From Rhizobium sp. Root708 (GTDB lineage Bacteria > Pseudomonadota > Alphaproteobacteria > Rhizobiales > Rhizobiaceae): a DNA stretch of 64,000 nucleotides. The stretch covers positions 310,767-374,766 of the forward strand of contig NZ_LMHV01000023.1 in assembly GCF_001429725.1 (NCBI RefSeq), in the 5' to 3' direction. Below are positions 18,965-27,506 of this stretch, in pieces. Position 1 is the stretch's first letter. Each line of letters opens with the position of its first letter. The position numbers and the translations under genes were made by a program. The notes beneath the pieces were generated by a model that was not told where the DNA came from, did no database searches, and was given only the letters and a program-made list of their open reading frames with translations.

Positions 18965-20383
18965 CTAACCTGACGTATGGGATGAAATGACCTGCGACAG
19001 CATTTCGCACTTTCCGCGAACTGTGCGGTCCCTGACGTTCGCAATTCCAAGGAGCAGGCCTTTTCCGGGGCCATGAGATTGATACCATGGAGAAAGAGGA
19101 AGCACGCCGAGGCCGGCCCTTTGGGCTTCCGCCGCGATCGCCACATCATCAGCGGATCTCGGGAAGAACAATCGAACCGACAGCGCTCCCTCATACTCGC
19201 AACGAATTCCAGGGTGAATCTCGCGGCATAGGTTCTCGACCAGCAACGCCTTCCGTCGAGCGTACAACGCTTTCATCCGTCGAAGATGCCTGTAGAAGTG
19301 CCCGCCAGACATGAAGTTCTGCACCGCTTGCTGGGCGACAACCGAGCCGGCCGGCGCGAGATGCCCCACGAATGCACCGAACATGTCGGCAAGCGCTAAA
19401 GGCACGACGAGGAAGCCAAGCCGCAGACCTGGATTGAGCGTCTTGCTAAAGCTCCCGATGTGGAACACCCGGCCGAATCTGTCATCGGCAGCCAAAGCCG
19501 GCAATGCCCTCCCCGACAGCTGCAATTCACCGGCGTAGTCGTCTTCTATGATCCAGGCGTCAGTCTCGTTGGCCCAATGCAGTATCTCTGCGCGTCTGGT
19601 CGCAGACAGAGGCATTCCGAGCGGTGCTTGTTGGCCCGGAGTTATAACCGCAAGCTGTGCACCCTCTTCGCCAAATGGGAGCCTCACCCCTTCGCGATCA
19701 ACAGGCGCCGCGATGGTCTCCACTCCGGCTTGCTGCAGCGCGTGCCGCGTGCGGGGGAATCCGGGGTCCTCCACGAACGCTCTGCTGCCACGAAATCCCA
19801 TGGCGCCAAGCACAATTCCGAGCGCGCCGGCGAAACCTGACGTAATAAAGACCTGGCTGGGATGACAGCTGTAGCTACGGGCAGTCGCCAGATATCCCGC
19901 CACCTCGCGCCGCAGCGAAAGCAGCCCTCTTGGATCGGGGTAAATCTGCGGTCGCGAACTTTCTGCTGCGATCGCCCTGCGCCAGGCACCGTGCCAGGCT
20001 TTTGACGGGAATTGGTCCTGCGCTGGAACGCCCAACTGAAAGTACTGGGGGCCTTCCTCGAAATCATAGAACAATCCCCGAGGTGCGCGCGCCTGCGGCG
20101 TGGTTTCGATCGCCCCCACGGGGAGTGCCGTGGACACCCAGCTTCCACCCCGTCCCTTGGTGACGATGAAGCCGTGATCTTTCAGCAGATCGTAGGCCCG
20201 TTTTACGGTCCCCCGAGACACGCCCAATTGTACCGAAAGGTCCTGCCAGGACGAAAGGCGCGATCCCTTTTCGAGCGTGCCGCTCAAGATCGCCGTGCGC
20301 ATACCAATGAAAATCTGTTGGGTAATCGAGACCTTATGCTCACGGTTCACCAACGGGAGAAACGCACCCGTCATTCGGTACAA
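18965..20383 (-). CDS. MocR/PdxR-type regulator (GntR HTH fused to aminotransferase fold)
   Basis: A 472-residue fusion. The N-terminal GntR winged HTH (about 18-85; LSVQLGVSRGTVKRAYDLLKDHGF) is joined to a fold-type I aminotransferase domain (about 110-465) with the PLP Lys K314 in GSFSKTLNPG and the Asp motif WIIEDDYAGE. MocR regulators sense PLP or amino-acid adducts. It is divergent from the small cupin gene, with 79 bases between, so that gene and its own promoter are likely targets. The ATG at 20374 (MTGAF) is an alternative start. Confidence 0.92.
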   Translation of the reverse strand: MYRMTGAFLPLVNREHKVSITQQIFIGMRTAILSGTLEKGSRLSSWQDLSVQLGVSRGTVKRAYDLLKDHGFIVTKGRGGSWVSTALPVGAIETTPQARAPRGLFYDFEEGPQYFQLGVPAQDQFPSKAWHGAWRRAIAAESSRPQIYPDPRGLLSLRREVAGYLATARSYSCHPSQVFITSGFAGALGIVLGAMGFRGSRAFVEDPGFPRTRHALQQAGVETIAAPVDREGVRLPFGEEGAQLAVITPGQQAPLGMPLSATRRAEILHWANETDAWIIEDDYAGELQLSGRALPALAADDRFGRVFHIGSFSKTLNPGLRLGFLVVPLALADMFGAFVGHLAPAGSVVAQQAVQNFMSGGHFYRHLRRMKALYARRKALLVENLCREIHPGIRCEYEGALSVRLFFPRSADDVAIAAEAQRAGLGVLPLSPWYQSHGPGKGLLLGIANVRDRTVRGKCEMLSQVISSHTSG

Positions 20384-20462
20384 CGCCTTTCTATCTTATT
20401 GGGCCTATCGGGTTTCGGCACCGTGGACCAAGGTCGCGAAAATTCACTTTGCAGGAGTCGAC

Positions 20463-20882
20463 ATGTTTATCCGAGCCCTTTTGATACTGGCCGCCGCATC
20501 GTTGTCAACGCATACGGCAAACGCATCGGACGTCCACGGAGCGTCCGCGAAAATATCGATCGTCTTCGATCAACCGCTACCGAACGTGCCGGGAAAAAGC
20601 ATGAAAGGTGTACTCGTCGAGTATGGACCGGGCGGCTCTTCATCGGCACATATTCACCCCAAATCGGCGTTCATCTACGCGACGGTTCTCGAGGGCGCAA
20701 TTAAGAGCAAGGTCAATGACGGCCCGGAGAAAATCTTTAAGGCCGGGGAGAACTTCTCCGAGCTTCCGGGAGATCGCCACGGAGTGAGTGCCAACGCCAG
20801 CACCACCGAACCTGCCAAACTCCTTGCCGTTTTCGTTGTCGACAGCGATGAGAAGAACCTGGTGACGGACATCAAGCCGTAG
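20463..20882 (+). CDS. Exported small cupin protein
   Basis: A 139-residue protein with a cleavable signal peptide (MFIRALLILAAASLSTHTANA) and a single cupin domain. The metal-site-like residues are in SSAHIHPKSAF and GDRHGV. It was started at the ATG at 20463, with AGGAG upstream, rather than at the longer in-frame start inside the MocR gene. Periplasmic location is predicted. Small cupins of this type bind a metal or a small ligand; the substrate is unknown. Divergence from MocR suggests that regulator controls it. Confidence 0.85.
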   Translation: MFIRALLILAAASLSTHTANASDVHGASAKISIVFDQPLPNVPGKSMKGVLVEYGPGGSSSAHIHPKSAFIYATVLEGAIKSKVNDGPEKIFKAGENFSELPGDRHGVSANASTTEPAKLLAVFVVDSDEKNLVTDIKP

Positions 20883-20944
20883 TCGCGCCGCAGCTTTCTC
20901 CAAGACACCCTGAATTTCGAAAAGCAGCATCCGCGGAGCTCTTG

Positions 20945-21664
20945 ATGAAGCACGTCCTGGTACTCGATCGGGATCAGGCGACGAGGTTGGAATTTACCGA
21001 GCTCATGGGGCGACACGATATGCGCGCCACCCACGTCACCGAAAGCAACCACCTTTTGGGCATTCTCGCCCGGGAGGTGGTGGACGCTCTCCTGATCGAG
21101 ATAGCGATCGACGAAATGGTAAGCGTCATCCGCCATCTCACGGGAGTTACCGACGCGCCGATATTGGTCGTCGGGGCGGAGAAAACCATAGAAGAGGAAA
21201 AAGTTCGCGGCCTGGAAGCCGGCGCGACCGACTACATTTGCAAGCCGGTCGGAAACCGCGAGCTTGTTGCCCGCCTAAAGGCCGCGATACGAAACAAACC
21301 GGCCTCCAACCTCCGGCAAGACCGGCGTTCGTACACGTTCAGCGGCTATGAGCTTTTCCTTCGTCAACGATTACTGACCCATCCCGAAGTCGGTGAGATC
21401 AAGCTGACAACTGCGGAATTCAACCTGCTGACGGTATTTCTAGCCAGTCCGCGGACGATATTGACAAGGGCGCGTTTGCTTTCCGCAAGCAGACTTCATG
21501 AGGGGGAAATCGTCGACCGTAGTCTGGATGCCCTGATCTTGCGGCTCCGTCGAAAGGTCGAACCCAATTCCGCAAAGCCGCGACTGATCCGGACGGTACG
21601 CGGCTCTGGCTATTTATTCGATAGCGAGGTCGCCTTCGAGCTCAGAAACCCACCCCGACGGTAG
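20945..21664 (+). CDS. OmpR-type response regulator with degenerate receiver
   Basis: A 239-residue protein: receiver domain (1-115) and OmpR/PhoB winged helix (about 125-230; LTTAEFNLLTVFLASPRTILTRARLL, RTVRGSGYLF). The receiver is unusual. The position of the phospho-acceptor Asp is Glu (E52 in LLIEIAI), and the acidic pair is D8-R9 with D10 next. The Lys is kept (CKPVG). Glu at this site often mimics phosphorylation, so the protein may be constitutively active or controlled otherwise. No kinase is adjacent. The ATG at 20945 has GGAG upstream. Confidence 0.88.
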   Translation: MKHVLVLDRDQATRLEFTELMGRHDMRATHVTESNHLLGILAREVVDALLIEIAIDEMVSVIRHLTGVTDAPILVVGAEKTIEEEKVRGLEAGATDYICKPVGNRELVARLKAAIRNKPASNLRQDRRSYTFSGYELFLRQRLLTHPEVGEIKLTTAEFNLLTVFLASPRTILTRARLLSASRLHEGEIVDRSLDALILRLRRKVEPNSAKPRLIRTVRGSGYLFDSEVAFELRNPPRR

Positions 21665-21852
21665 CCTCGGCGAACGACCGCAAACTTCCGTATAGCTTTA
21701 AGCACCGTCGCTAGAGATTTAGGGTCAAGCGGGACTGCAAAGCGTCTCAAGGGAACGTCAGATCGTTTCCTGGCGGTCGCTCGCAGGAACAGTTTTACCT
21801 GATCATCAGCGCCGTCCGATCACGACGTCAATCGTCGACGGATGCGGGCATC

Positions 21853-22455
21853 ATGGGTCCTATCATGGCTGTCACTTCCTATACGGACTATCTGCGAGAT
21901 CTAAAACGGATCATTGATCGCATCCGCGACAGACCCTTCGCATTCGACAGTGCTGATGTCCAACTTGCGTTGTGCAAAAACGGGTTTGGTTACAGATGCC
22001 GGGATCGCGTAGAGGAGGGACAACTCTTCTCCGAGTATCATATGGGGCCTCTGAGTCTCAACAATTGGCAGCCGGACCACGAGCAAGTCGGACGCGCCGA
22101 GATTGATGAGTTCTTCGAACTACCCGAAATCTACGCGTATTCGGATCTCGCTCTCCGATCCGAAAAGAACCCGCTGACGGTCGCGCATTGGGATGCGACG
22201 ATCGGGATCGTCGAGATCGAAGTCCGAGAACGGCATTCAACTTCGCGCATGCAGCGCATGTTGTTTGCTGGCTTCAGCGACCGGATACATGCCGAGTTTT
22301 TCCTCGCTGTTGAGCGAGACCTCATAGTCGGAGATCATCAAGCTGGAACCGATCTATACGAGTGGCGAGAGAACCTGCCGGTCGAGAAGACGTTGGCGGC
22401 AATGCCGGAATCGGCAAACGGCCGTCATTCCGTAACTCCACGGTTGCTTATATAG
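21853..22455 (+). CDS. Protein of unknown function
   Basis: A 200-residue soluble protein that I do not recognise. It has no signal peptide or membrane helix and is rich in acidic and aromatic residues (WQPDHEQ, FFELPEIYAYSDL, VAHWDATIGIVEIEVRER). The codon pattern matches the neighbouring genes. The ATG at 21853 and the ATG at 21865 are both possible; neither has a clear ribosome site. It is followed by an AT-rich intergenic segment. Confidence 0.65.
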   Translation: MGPIMAVTSYTDYLRDLKRIIDRIRDRPFAFDSADVQLALCKNGFGYRCRDRVEEGQLFSEYHMGPLSLNNWQPDHEQVGRAEIDEFFELPEIYAYSDLALRSEKNPLTVAHWDATIGIVEIEVRERHSTSRMQRMLFAGFSDRIHAEFFLAVERDLIVGDHQAGTDLYEWRENLPVEKTLAAMPESANGRHSVTPRLLI

Positions 22456-22605
22456 TTATGTTTTTATCAGCTAAACACCCATCGGCGCATATATAACGTA
22501 CGTATAGTTACGATATAAAATCAATACATATAATATATTTTCTTGTATTGGCACTCTATTTTGACGGTCAATACAATAAATCCTTACTTTATTGTGGAGA
22601 AAACG
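22456..22605. promoter_or_regulatory. AT-rich promoter segment with repeated CAATACA
   Basis: This 150-base segment is much richer in A+T than its surroundings. CAATACA occurs at 22522-22528, inverted as TGTATTG at 22544-22550 and direct again at 22569-22575. TAACGTACGTATAG-like symmetry is present near 22495. It precedes the secreted hydrolase gene and likely contains its promoter and an operator. Confidence 0.5.
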
Positions 22606-23574
22606 ATGAACAGATCTTCTCTTAGCGCGACGCGACGCAACGTCGTGGCAGGAACACTGACACTCGCTGCAGCCGCGGCGGTCGGCGGTAAGCCGGCGAC
22701 CGCGGCAAACAAAAAGAAGGCTCAAGCAGTGACCTCCGGCGACGACCACTTTGTCACCGCAAGCGATGGTACCCGGATCTTCTTCAAGGACTGGGGTCCA
22801 AGAGACGCGCAGCCTATCGTGTTTCACCATGGCTGGCCGCTCAGCGGAGACGACTGGGACAATCAGATGCTGTTCTTCCTCGGCAAGGGCTACCGTGTCA
22901 TCGCACATGATCGCAGAGGACATGGCCGGTCTGCCCAGGTAAGCGACGGCCACGACATGGATCATTATGCGGCAGACGTCGCCGCAGTGGTCGAGCACCT
23001 CGATCTTCGCAATGCGATCCACGTTGGTCATTCGACTGGCGGCGGTGAGGCAGCGCGTTATACGGCACGTCACGGCAAGGGTCGTGTATCCAGACTGGTG
23101 CTCATCGGGGCAGTACCTCCCATTATGGTCAAAACGCCATCCAATCCCGGCGGCCTGCCGGTGGAAGTCTTCGACGGGTTCCGCACTGCGCTCGCCGCCA
23201 ATCGCTCGCAGTTCTATTTTGACGTGGCAAGCGGCCCGTTCTACGGCTTCAACCGCGATGGCGCAAAGCCCAACGACGCCATGATCAAGAACTGGTGGCG
23301 ACAGGGCATGACGGGAGCAGCAAACGCGCACTACCTCGGCATCAAGGCGTTCTCTGAGACCGACTTTACCGAGGACCTCAAGATCATCGACGTACCGACG
23401 CTCGTACTCCACGGCGATGATGACCAGGTCGTCCCAGTTGCCGACTCCGCCGAGCTTTCCGCGAAGCTCCTCAAAAAGCCGACCCTGAAGATTTATAAGG
23501 GGCTGCCTCACGGCATGGCTACCACTCATGCAGATGTCATCAACGCTGACATCCTTGCATTCATCCAGGCCTAA
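22606..23574 (+). CDS. Tat-exported alpha/beta hydrolase (non-heme haloperoxidase-like)
   Basis: A 322-residue protein from the ATG at 22606, preceded by GTGGAG. The N-terminus carries a twin-arginine signal ([10 protein letters not shown], then an Ala-rich stretch). The alpha/beta-hydrolase core has the oxyanion segment HHGWPLSG, the nucleophile S143 in GHSTGG, the acid in [12 protein letters not shown] and the His in GLPHGM. This pattern fits cofactor-free chloroperoxidase/esterase enzymes. Export in folded form to the periplasm is predicted. The in-frame start at 22543 lies in the AT-rich region and is rejected. Confidence 0.9.
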   Translation: MNRSSLSATRRNVVAGTLTLAAAAAVGGKPATAANKKKAQAVTSGDDHFVTASDGTRIFFKDWGPRDAQPIVFHHGWPLSGDDWDNQMLFFLGKGYRVIAHDRRGHGRSAQVSDGHDMDHYAADVAAVVEHLDLRNAIHVGHSTGGGEAARYTARHGKGRVSRLVLIGAVPPIMVKTPSNPGGLPVEVFDGFRTALAANRSQFYFDVASGPFYGFNRDGAKPNDAMIKNWWRQGMTGAANAHYLGIKAFSETDFTEDLKIIDVPTLVLHGDDDQVVPVADSAELSAKLLKKPTLKIYKGLPHGMATTHADVINADILAFIQA

Positions 23575-23580
23575 CAGCCT

Positions 23581-23610
23581 TGGGGGGCGCTCGGCAACGA
23601 ACGCCCCCCA
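23581..23610 (+). terminator. Terminator hairpin after the hydrolase gene
   Basis: TGGGGGGCG and CGCCCCCCA form 9-base perfect arms around a 12-base loop, 6 bases after the stop codon. No long U tract follows. Confidence 0.65.
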
Positions 23611-23829
23611 TCGATTCTCAAACTCAGCTTTTCAATACTGCCGTCAGCCCGTGCGCACCTTCAACTCGACTCCAGGCAGTGCGCGGCCGCGGGAGATTCG
23701 CTTACACATCAGACCGCTGGCAACAATCCGGCTCATCGAGAAAAAGCGCCATAGAAATGGCGTCGATGAAACGACCATCGATCAATGTGCTACGCGTCTG
23801 CGGCTGCCGCAACACCGGCACCGGTTACT

Positions 23830-23858
23830 GAGAAAAGCGGGACCGAAAAGCTTTTCTC
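23830..23858 (-). terminator. Hairpin downstream of the NAD(P)-binding protein gene
   Basis: GAGAAAAGC and GCTTTTCTC form 9-base perfect arms with an 11-base loop, 50 bases past the stop of the minus-strand gene at 23909. Confidence 0.5.
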
Positions 23859-23908
23859 GATCCCACATTCACTTTAGATACCCGGCAGATCGCCGATTAC
23901 GGCTGCAA

Positions 23909-24670
23909 TCAACGGGCTGGTGGCGGGGTGGCCGTCTTCACCCACTCGGAATAAGCCGTCCGACCCAGAAGTACGCCAGCAGTCGGCATCAGCGTCTTGT
24001 CATCGAGGACCGCGCCGAAATACGGTGTCTTGTTGTCGACGACGATCTCGCGCTTGTCGCCGATCTGACGCAGGTACTTCTCGACTGCATCCGCAATGCG
24101 GATCGGCTCCGGTCCTGCAATCTCCTTCACTCCGTTCGAAGGTGAGCCCAACACGATTTCCGCGAGCGCGTCCGCGACATCATCGGAAAAGATTGGCTGC
24201 ATCAACGCGGGAGAAAGGTGGACCTTGTCACCCTGCACACCGGACTGAGCGATGCCGAACATAAACTCGAAGAACTGGGTGGAGTGAACCAGGGTAAACG
24301 GAACATTCGATTCCCGAATAAGGTTCTCCTGCACCAGCTTGGCTCGGAAATAGCCGCTGTCCTGCAACCGGTCGGTACCGACGACCGATAGCGCCACATG
24401 ATGCTTCACGCCGGCAGCGGCTTCGGCGGACAGCAGGTTACGCCCCGATGCCTGGAAGAACTCCATAACTGCCTTGTCTTCGAAGGATGGAGAGTTCGCA
24501 ACATCGACAACGACCTGCGCCCCCGCGAGCACCTCAGCAAGTCCCTCCCCGGTTACCGCATTCACACCGGACGCCGGAGAAGCGGCAATCACCTCATGGC
24601 CCTTGGTCTCGAGGCGCTTCACGAGTTTCGAACCAATCAGGCCGGTTCCGCCAATCACGACGATTTTCAT
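23909..24670 (-). CDS. NmrA/atypical-SDR NAD(P)-binding protein (paralogue A)
   Basis: A 253-residue Rossmann protein. GGTGLIG at residues 8-14 is the dinucleotide loop, and there is no YxxxK pair, as in NmrA/atypical SDR proteins. The central YFRAKLVQENLIR and STQFFEF segments are shared almost exactly with the protein at 25845-26597, so the two are paralogues flanking a FixJ-type regulator gene. Such proteins act as NAD(P)H-dependent reductases or as redox sensors. A near copy of the CAAAC palindrome lies about 170 bases upstream of its ATG. Confidence 0.9.
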   Translation of the reverse strand: MKIVVIGGTGLIGSKLVKRLETKGHEVIAASPASGVNAVTGEGLAEVLAGAQVVVDVANSPSFEDKAVMEFFQASGRNLLSAEAAAGVKHHVALSVVGTDRLQDSGYFRAKLVQENLIRESNVPFTLVHSTQFFEFMFGIAQSGVQGDKVHLSPALMQPIFSDDVADALAEIVLGSPSNGVKEIAGPEPIRIADAVEKYLRQIGDKREIVVDNKTPYFGAVLDDKTLMPTAGVLLGRTAYSEWVKTATPPPAR

Positions 24671-24841
24671 TGTTCGCTCCTATTATGGTGATCCATCCAT
24701 TGCGCCGGAACTGGCGCAATAGACACACACGGTCAGTCCCTGTCGCCTTGGACGCTCGACCGCTCCGTGAGAGTTAATCTGCTCTGCGACCGAGGGATCT
24801 GACCCGCCGAAAGTCTAGGAGAATAAGCCGGACAGCATAGC

Positions 24842-24855
24842 TAAACGTAGGTTGG
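24842..24855. promoter_or_regulatory. CAAAC-N4-GTTTG-type site, diverged
   Basis: TAAAC-gtag-GTTGG: eight of ten positions match the shared palindrome. It is upstream of the minus-strand NAD(P)-binding gene starting at 24670. Confidence 0.35.
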
Positions 24856-24940
24856 GGATACCCCGCATCGGCTCCGCGGCTGTGCGCGAACGTTTCCGTT
24901 TTCGCTCTTATCGAAGGAAGTGGGGACTGGATCCTGCTGT

Positions 24941-25579
24941 TCAGTTCCGCAGCAACATCTCTGCCTTACGGACCAGATCGGGTAGCGAGCGGCTCTGCAT
25001 CTTACGCATGACACTCATACGGTGCAGTTTTACGGTCATCTCGCTGATGCCAAGCTCGTAAGCCGCCTGCTTGTTCATCAGACCGCGCACGACAGCCAGC
25101 ATAACCTCCGTCTCACGGGGCGTGAGCGTTTCGGCAAGCCCCCTTACCCGTTCAACCTCGGCGTCCGTGTCCCGGCGCTTGCTGTCCATCTCGATGGCAT
25201 GCTCGACAGCCTGAAGAAGGTCCTGATTGACGAACGGCTTGGTTATAAAGTCGGTAGCCCCCGCCTTCATCGCACGAACGCTGGTGGGCACGTCGGCGAA
25301 CGCGGTCAGGAAGATGACAGGGAGCTTGCTTCCTATCGAAATGAGACGATCCTGCAGGTCGAGGCCTGTACAGCCAGGCATCCTCAAATCAACGACGACG
25401 CATCCCGGCGCCGTGGTGTCGGCGCACTGGAAGAACTCCGAACCGGAAGAGAATGCGGAAGCACGCTTTTTCGTAACCAGGAAGAGATCAAGGAGCGCCT
25501 CGCGCATCTCCTCGTCGTCATCCACGACGTAAACGATGGGTTCGGCGGGCACGCCCGGTTTCCCATTCGCGATTTGCAT
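24941..25579 (-). CDS. FixJ-family response regulator with LuxR-type HTH
   Basis: A 212-residue regulator from the ATG at 25579, which has CGGGG upstream; an in-frame ATG at 25594 is equally possible. The receiver (YVVDDDEEM, phospho-Asp D64 in VVVDLRMPG, Lys in FITKPF) is joined to a FixJ-type HTH (LTPRETEVMLAVVRGLMNKQAAYELGISEMTVKLHR). No kinase is next to it, so it is an orphan. It lies between two paralogous NAD(P)-binding genes, each with a CAAAC-type palindrome upstream, which makes it one candidate to bind that motif. Confidence 0.91.
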   Translation of the reverse strand: MQIANGKPGVPAEPIVYVVDDDEEMREALLDLFLVTKKRASAFSSGSEFFQCADTTAPGCVVVDLRMPGCTGLDLQDRLISIGSKLPVIFLTAFADVPTSVRAMKAGATDFITKPFVNQDLLQAVEHAIEMDSKRRDTDAEVERVRGLAETLTPRETEVMLAVVRGLMNKQAAYELGISEMTVKLHRMSVMRKMQSRSLPDLVRKAEMLLRN

Positions 25580-25681
25580 ATTGCTACCCCGCATCTCAGG
25601 CCCCTGCGATTGCCACGGTCGGCCCTTGGTCAACCTTGACCCTGCGCGCAGATATACCACAGCTCGGTCCGATCTTGATCA

Positions 25682-25695
25682 TAAACCTTCGTTTA
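25682..25695. promoter_or_regulatory. CAAAC-N4-GTTTG-type palindrome
   Basis: TAAAC-cttc-GTTTA: a perfect palindrome matching the shared motif at eight of ten positions. It lies between the divergent FixJ-type regulator and NAD(P)-binding gene B and could serve both. Confidence 0.5.
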
Positions 25696-25771
25696 GGTTC
25701 CTCCGCGTCACCCTCTTCTCCGGCCATTGCGGGCTGCGAGAATGCGCGGCATCGAAGTCCCTGGGTCAAGG

Positions 25772-25785
25772 CAAAACTTCGTTTA
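25772..25785. promoter_or_regulatory. CAAAC-N4-GTTTG-type site
   Basis: CAAAA-cttc-GTTTA: eight of ten positions. Its centre is 90 bases from the site at 25682 and it ends 59 bases before the ATG at 25845. Confidence 0.45.
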
Positions 25786-25844
25786 GTCGCAACGCGGACC
25801 ACAAGCTCCTACGATCCATCGTCCCAGATTTTATGGAGTTTGAC

Positions 25845-26597
25845 ATGAAGGTGGTAGTGGTCGGCGCTAGCGGCACGATGGGCTCAAGGGTGGTCAAGTA
25901 TCTCGAACGTGATGGGAGGAACGTCGTCGAGGCATCCAGCAGCACTGGAGTAAGCGCGTTGACGGGCAAGGGCCTGGACGAAGCGTTCGATGGTGCGGAT
26001 GCCGTAATAGACGTCACGAATTTCGGTTCGTTTGGCAGTGGAGACGCGCTCGGCTTCTTCAAGCAAGCAGGAACCAATCTGCTGAAGTCGGCGAGGAAAC
26101 ACAACATCCGGCACTATCTCGCCCTCTCGGTGGTCGGAGCCGAAAGTCTTGTCGAGAATGACTATTTCCGTGCAAAGCTCGTCCAGGAAAACCTGATCCG
26201 TGCTTCCGGCTTGCCGCACACGATTGTCCGCTCTACGCAGTTCTTCGAATTCCTGGGCGGTATCGTAGGCTCGTCTGCGGACAATGGTGTCATTCGCCTC
26301 CCGATGGTTCGGCTTCAGCCGATTGCCGGCGACGAAGTGGCGGCCTGGATAGCGAAGCTTATCGCCGAGCAACCTCGAAATTCGATTGTAGAGATCGGAG
26401 GTCCTGAACCTGCAGATCTCGTAGAACTCGCGAACGAACTGATGACTATTACCGAGGATAACAGGCCAGTGACGGCAGATCCAAACGCACCGTATTTTGG
26501 GGTTTCGGTGCGCCATGAGGGTCTGGTGCCATCAATTCCTGCCGCTCGCGGAAAGCTGACATACCACGACTGGCTATCGAGGACCCTGCGTGCTTGA
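25845..26597 (+). CDS. NmrA/atypical-SDR NAD(P)-binding protein (paralogue B)
   Basis: A 250-residue Rossmann protein starting at the ATG at 25845 (GGAG 7 bases upstream). A much longer in-frame extension upstream runs over the divergent regulator and is not coding. GASGTMG is the dinucleotide loop. YFRAKLVQENLIR and RSTQFFEF are shared with paralogue A. It is likely an NAD(P)H-binding reductase or redox sensor in the cytoplasm. Two copies of the CAAAC-type palindrome sit in its promoter region. Confidence 0.9.
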   Translation: MKVVVVGASGTMGSRVVKYLERDGRNVVEASSSTGVSALTGKGLDEAFDGADAVIDVTNFGSFGSGDALGFFKQAGTNLLKSARKHNIRHYLALSVVGAESLVENDYFRAKLVQENLIRASGLPHTIVRSTQFFEFLGGIVGSSADNGVIRLPMVRLQPIAGDEVAAWIAKLIAEQPRNSIVEIGGPEPADLVELANELMTITEDNRPVTADPNAPYFGVSVRHEGLVPSIPAARGKLTYHDWLSRTLRA

Positions 26598-26648
26598 GAA
26601 GATCGCCGGAACCAGCATGGCTCCGGCAACGGCTTTGGAGGTTTCCGA

Positions 26649-27083
26649 TCAAAGGCGAACAGCTGCCATTCTTTTCCCCGCCATCCCAGGATTCGTGCAA
26701 GCCCAAACAGTGCCCGCGATACCAAAAAGCGCCGGGAGGCTCACCGCGGGGAAATCACGCACGATGACCGAGGCCGAGCATATGCCAACGGCGACTTCCC
26801 ATAGATGGAAGCACGCGTGGGCAATCAGCCAGAGGGTGGCGGCTGCCCAGAGTTCGACTCGGCGCTCGGGCTTGAAAGTACCGATCGCGAAAGCCAGCGC
26901 AATGAATCCCTGGATAATGCCGATGTCACGAATGAAATGCTGGTTGTAAAACCCGGTATCGGTTACGCCCGGAACGAAATAGTACCAGCCTTCGGGATCA
27001 TAAAGCATGTGCAGCGAAAGCCAGGCGGCTAGGATCACATTGAACCACACCATTGCGAGCACAGAAAATTTGACGATTTGCAT
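26649..27083 (-). CDS. Small four-helix membrane protein
   Basis: A 144-residue protein with four hydrophobic helices (LAMVWFNVILAAWLSLHML near the start; IIQGFIALAFAIG; LWAAATLWLIAHACFHL; SLPALFGIAGTVWA). The ATG at 27083 has AAGGAGA upstream; the longer in-frame start at 27173 runs through the promoter. I do not recognise the family. A perfect CAAAC-N4-GTTTG palindrome lies about 60 bases upstream. Confidence 0.8.
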   Translation of the reverse strand: MQIVKFSVLAMVWFNVILAAWLSLHMLYDPEGWYYFVPGVTDTGFYNQHFIRDIGIIQGFIALAFAIGTFKPERRVELWAAATLWLIAHACFHLWEVAVGICSASVIVRDFPAVSLPALFGIAGTVWACTNPGMAGKRMAAVRL

Positions 27084-27142
27084 TTCATTCTCCTTCGGTT
27101 GACTGCCGAAGAAATTATCACCGTGACATACTCGAAACTTCC

Positions 27143-27156
27143 CAAACAAAGGTTTG
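27143..27156. promoter_or_regulatory. Perfect CAAAC-N4-GTTTG palindrome
   Basis: CAAAC-aaag-GTTTG, extended to CCCAAAC/GTTTGGG (27141-27158). It lies between the divergent membrane protein gene and a small ORF. The core and spacer are identical to the site at 28775. Confidence 0.6.
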
Positions 27157-27192
27157 GGCACTGAGCGCAACAACAGGGCGTGGGAGCAGACC

Positions 27193-27444
27193 TTGCAGAA
27201 ATTTATAGCCTATCTTCCCAATGGGGAGCTTTTCGATGCGAAATACGCGCTTCTACAGTTTGCGGGCGTCGTGTCCGACGAAAAGCACCTTGTCGCCATC
27301 GAGACCGAAGCAGAAGTGGAGGATGTCGACTCCGCGCTCGCCAAGACCGGTATGCCGTACTTGCTGCTGCACGTCGAAGATACCGTTGCCCGCAACGGTG
27401 ACGCCGACCTCGCGGCCGTCGCTGAGCTGGGGTCCAGAGGTTAA
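27193..27444 (+). CDS. Possible small protein of unknown function
   Basis: An 83-residue ORF from a TTG at 27193 with GGGAG 7 bases upstream. The ORF is also open from a TTG at 27154, but that codon lies inside the palindrome and is unlikely. The sequence looks protein-like (YLPNGELFDAKYALLQFAG, VVSDEKHLVAIE, MPYLLLHVEDTVA) but matches no family I know. It is divergent from the membrane protein gene and may share its operator. Confidence 0.4.
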   Translation: MQKFIAYLPNGELFDAKYALLQFAGVVSDEKHLVAIETEAEVEDVDSALAKTGMPYLLLHVEDTVARNGDADLAAVAELGSRG

Positions 27445-27506
27445 TCGCCGAGTATTTTTGGTTCAGAACAAAGAGAAGCCGGCTCCTGACGCCATCTCGA
27501 TTTGCC

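Larger units (their letters stand above)
23575..23908. other. 334-base convergent intergenic region
   Basis: It lies between convergent genes and holds two hairpins, at 23581-23610 and 23830-23858 (listed separately). I see no credible ORF or promoter. Confidence 0.5.

Noticed and set aside
22471..23529. A 352-codon minus-strand ORF opposite the hydrolase gene
   Set aside because: The plus frame has a complete Tat signal and catalytic triad; the minus frame is its shadow.
25536..25844. N-terminal extension of NAD(P)-binding protein B
   Set aside because: It overlaps the divergent regulator gene and two palindromes, and a good ribosome site serves the ATG at 25845.
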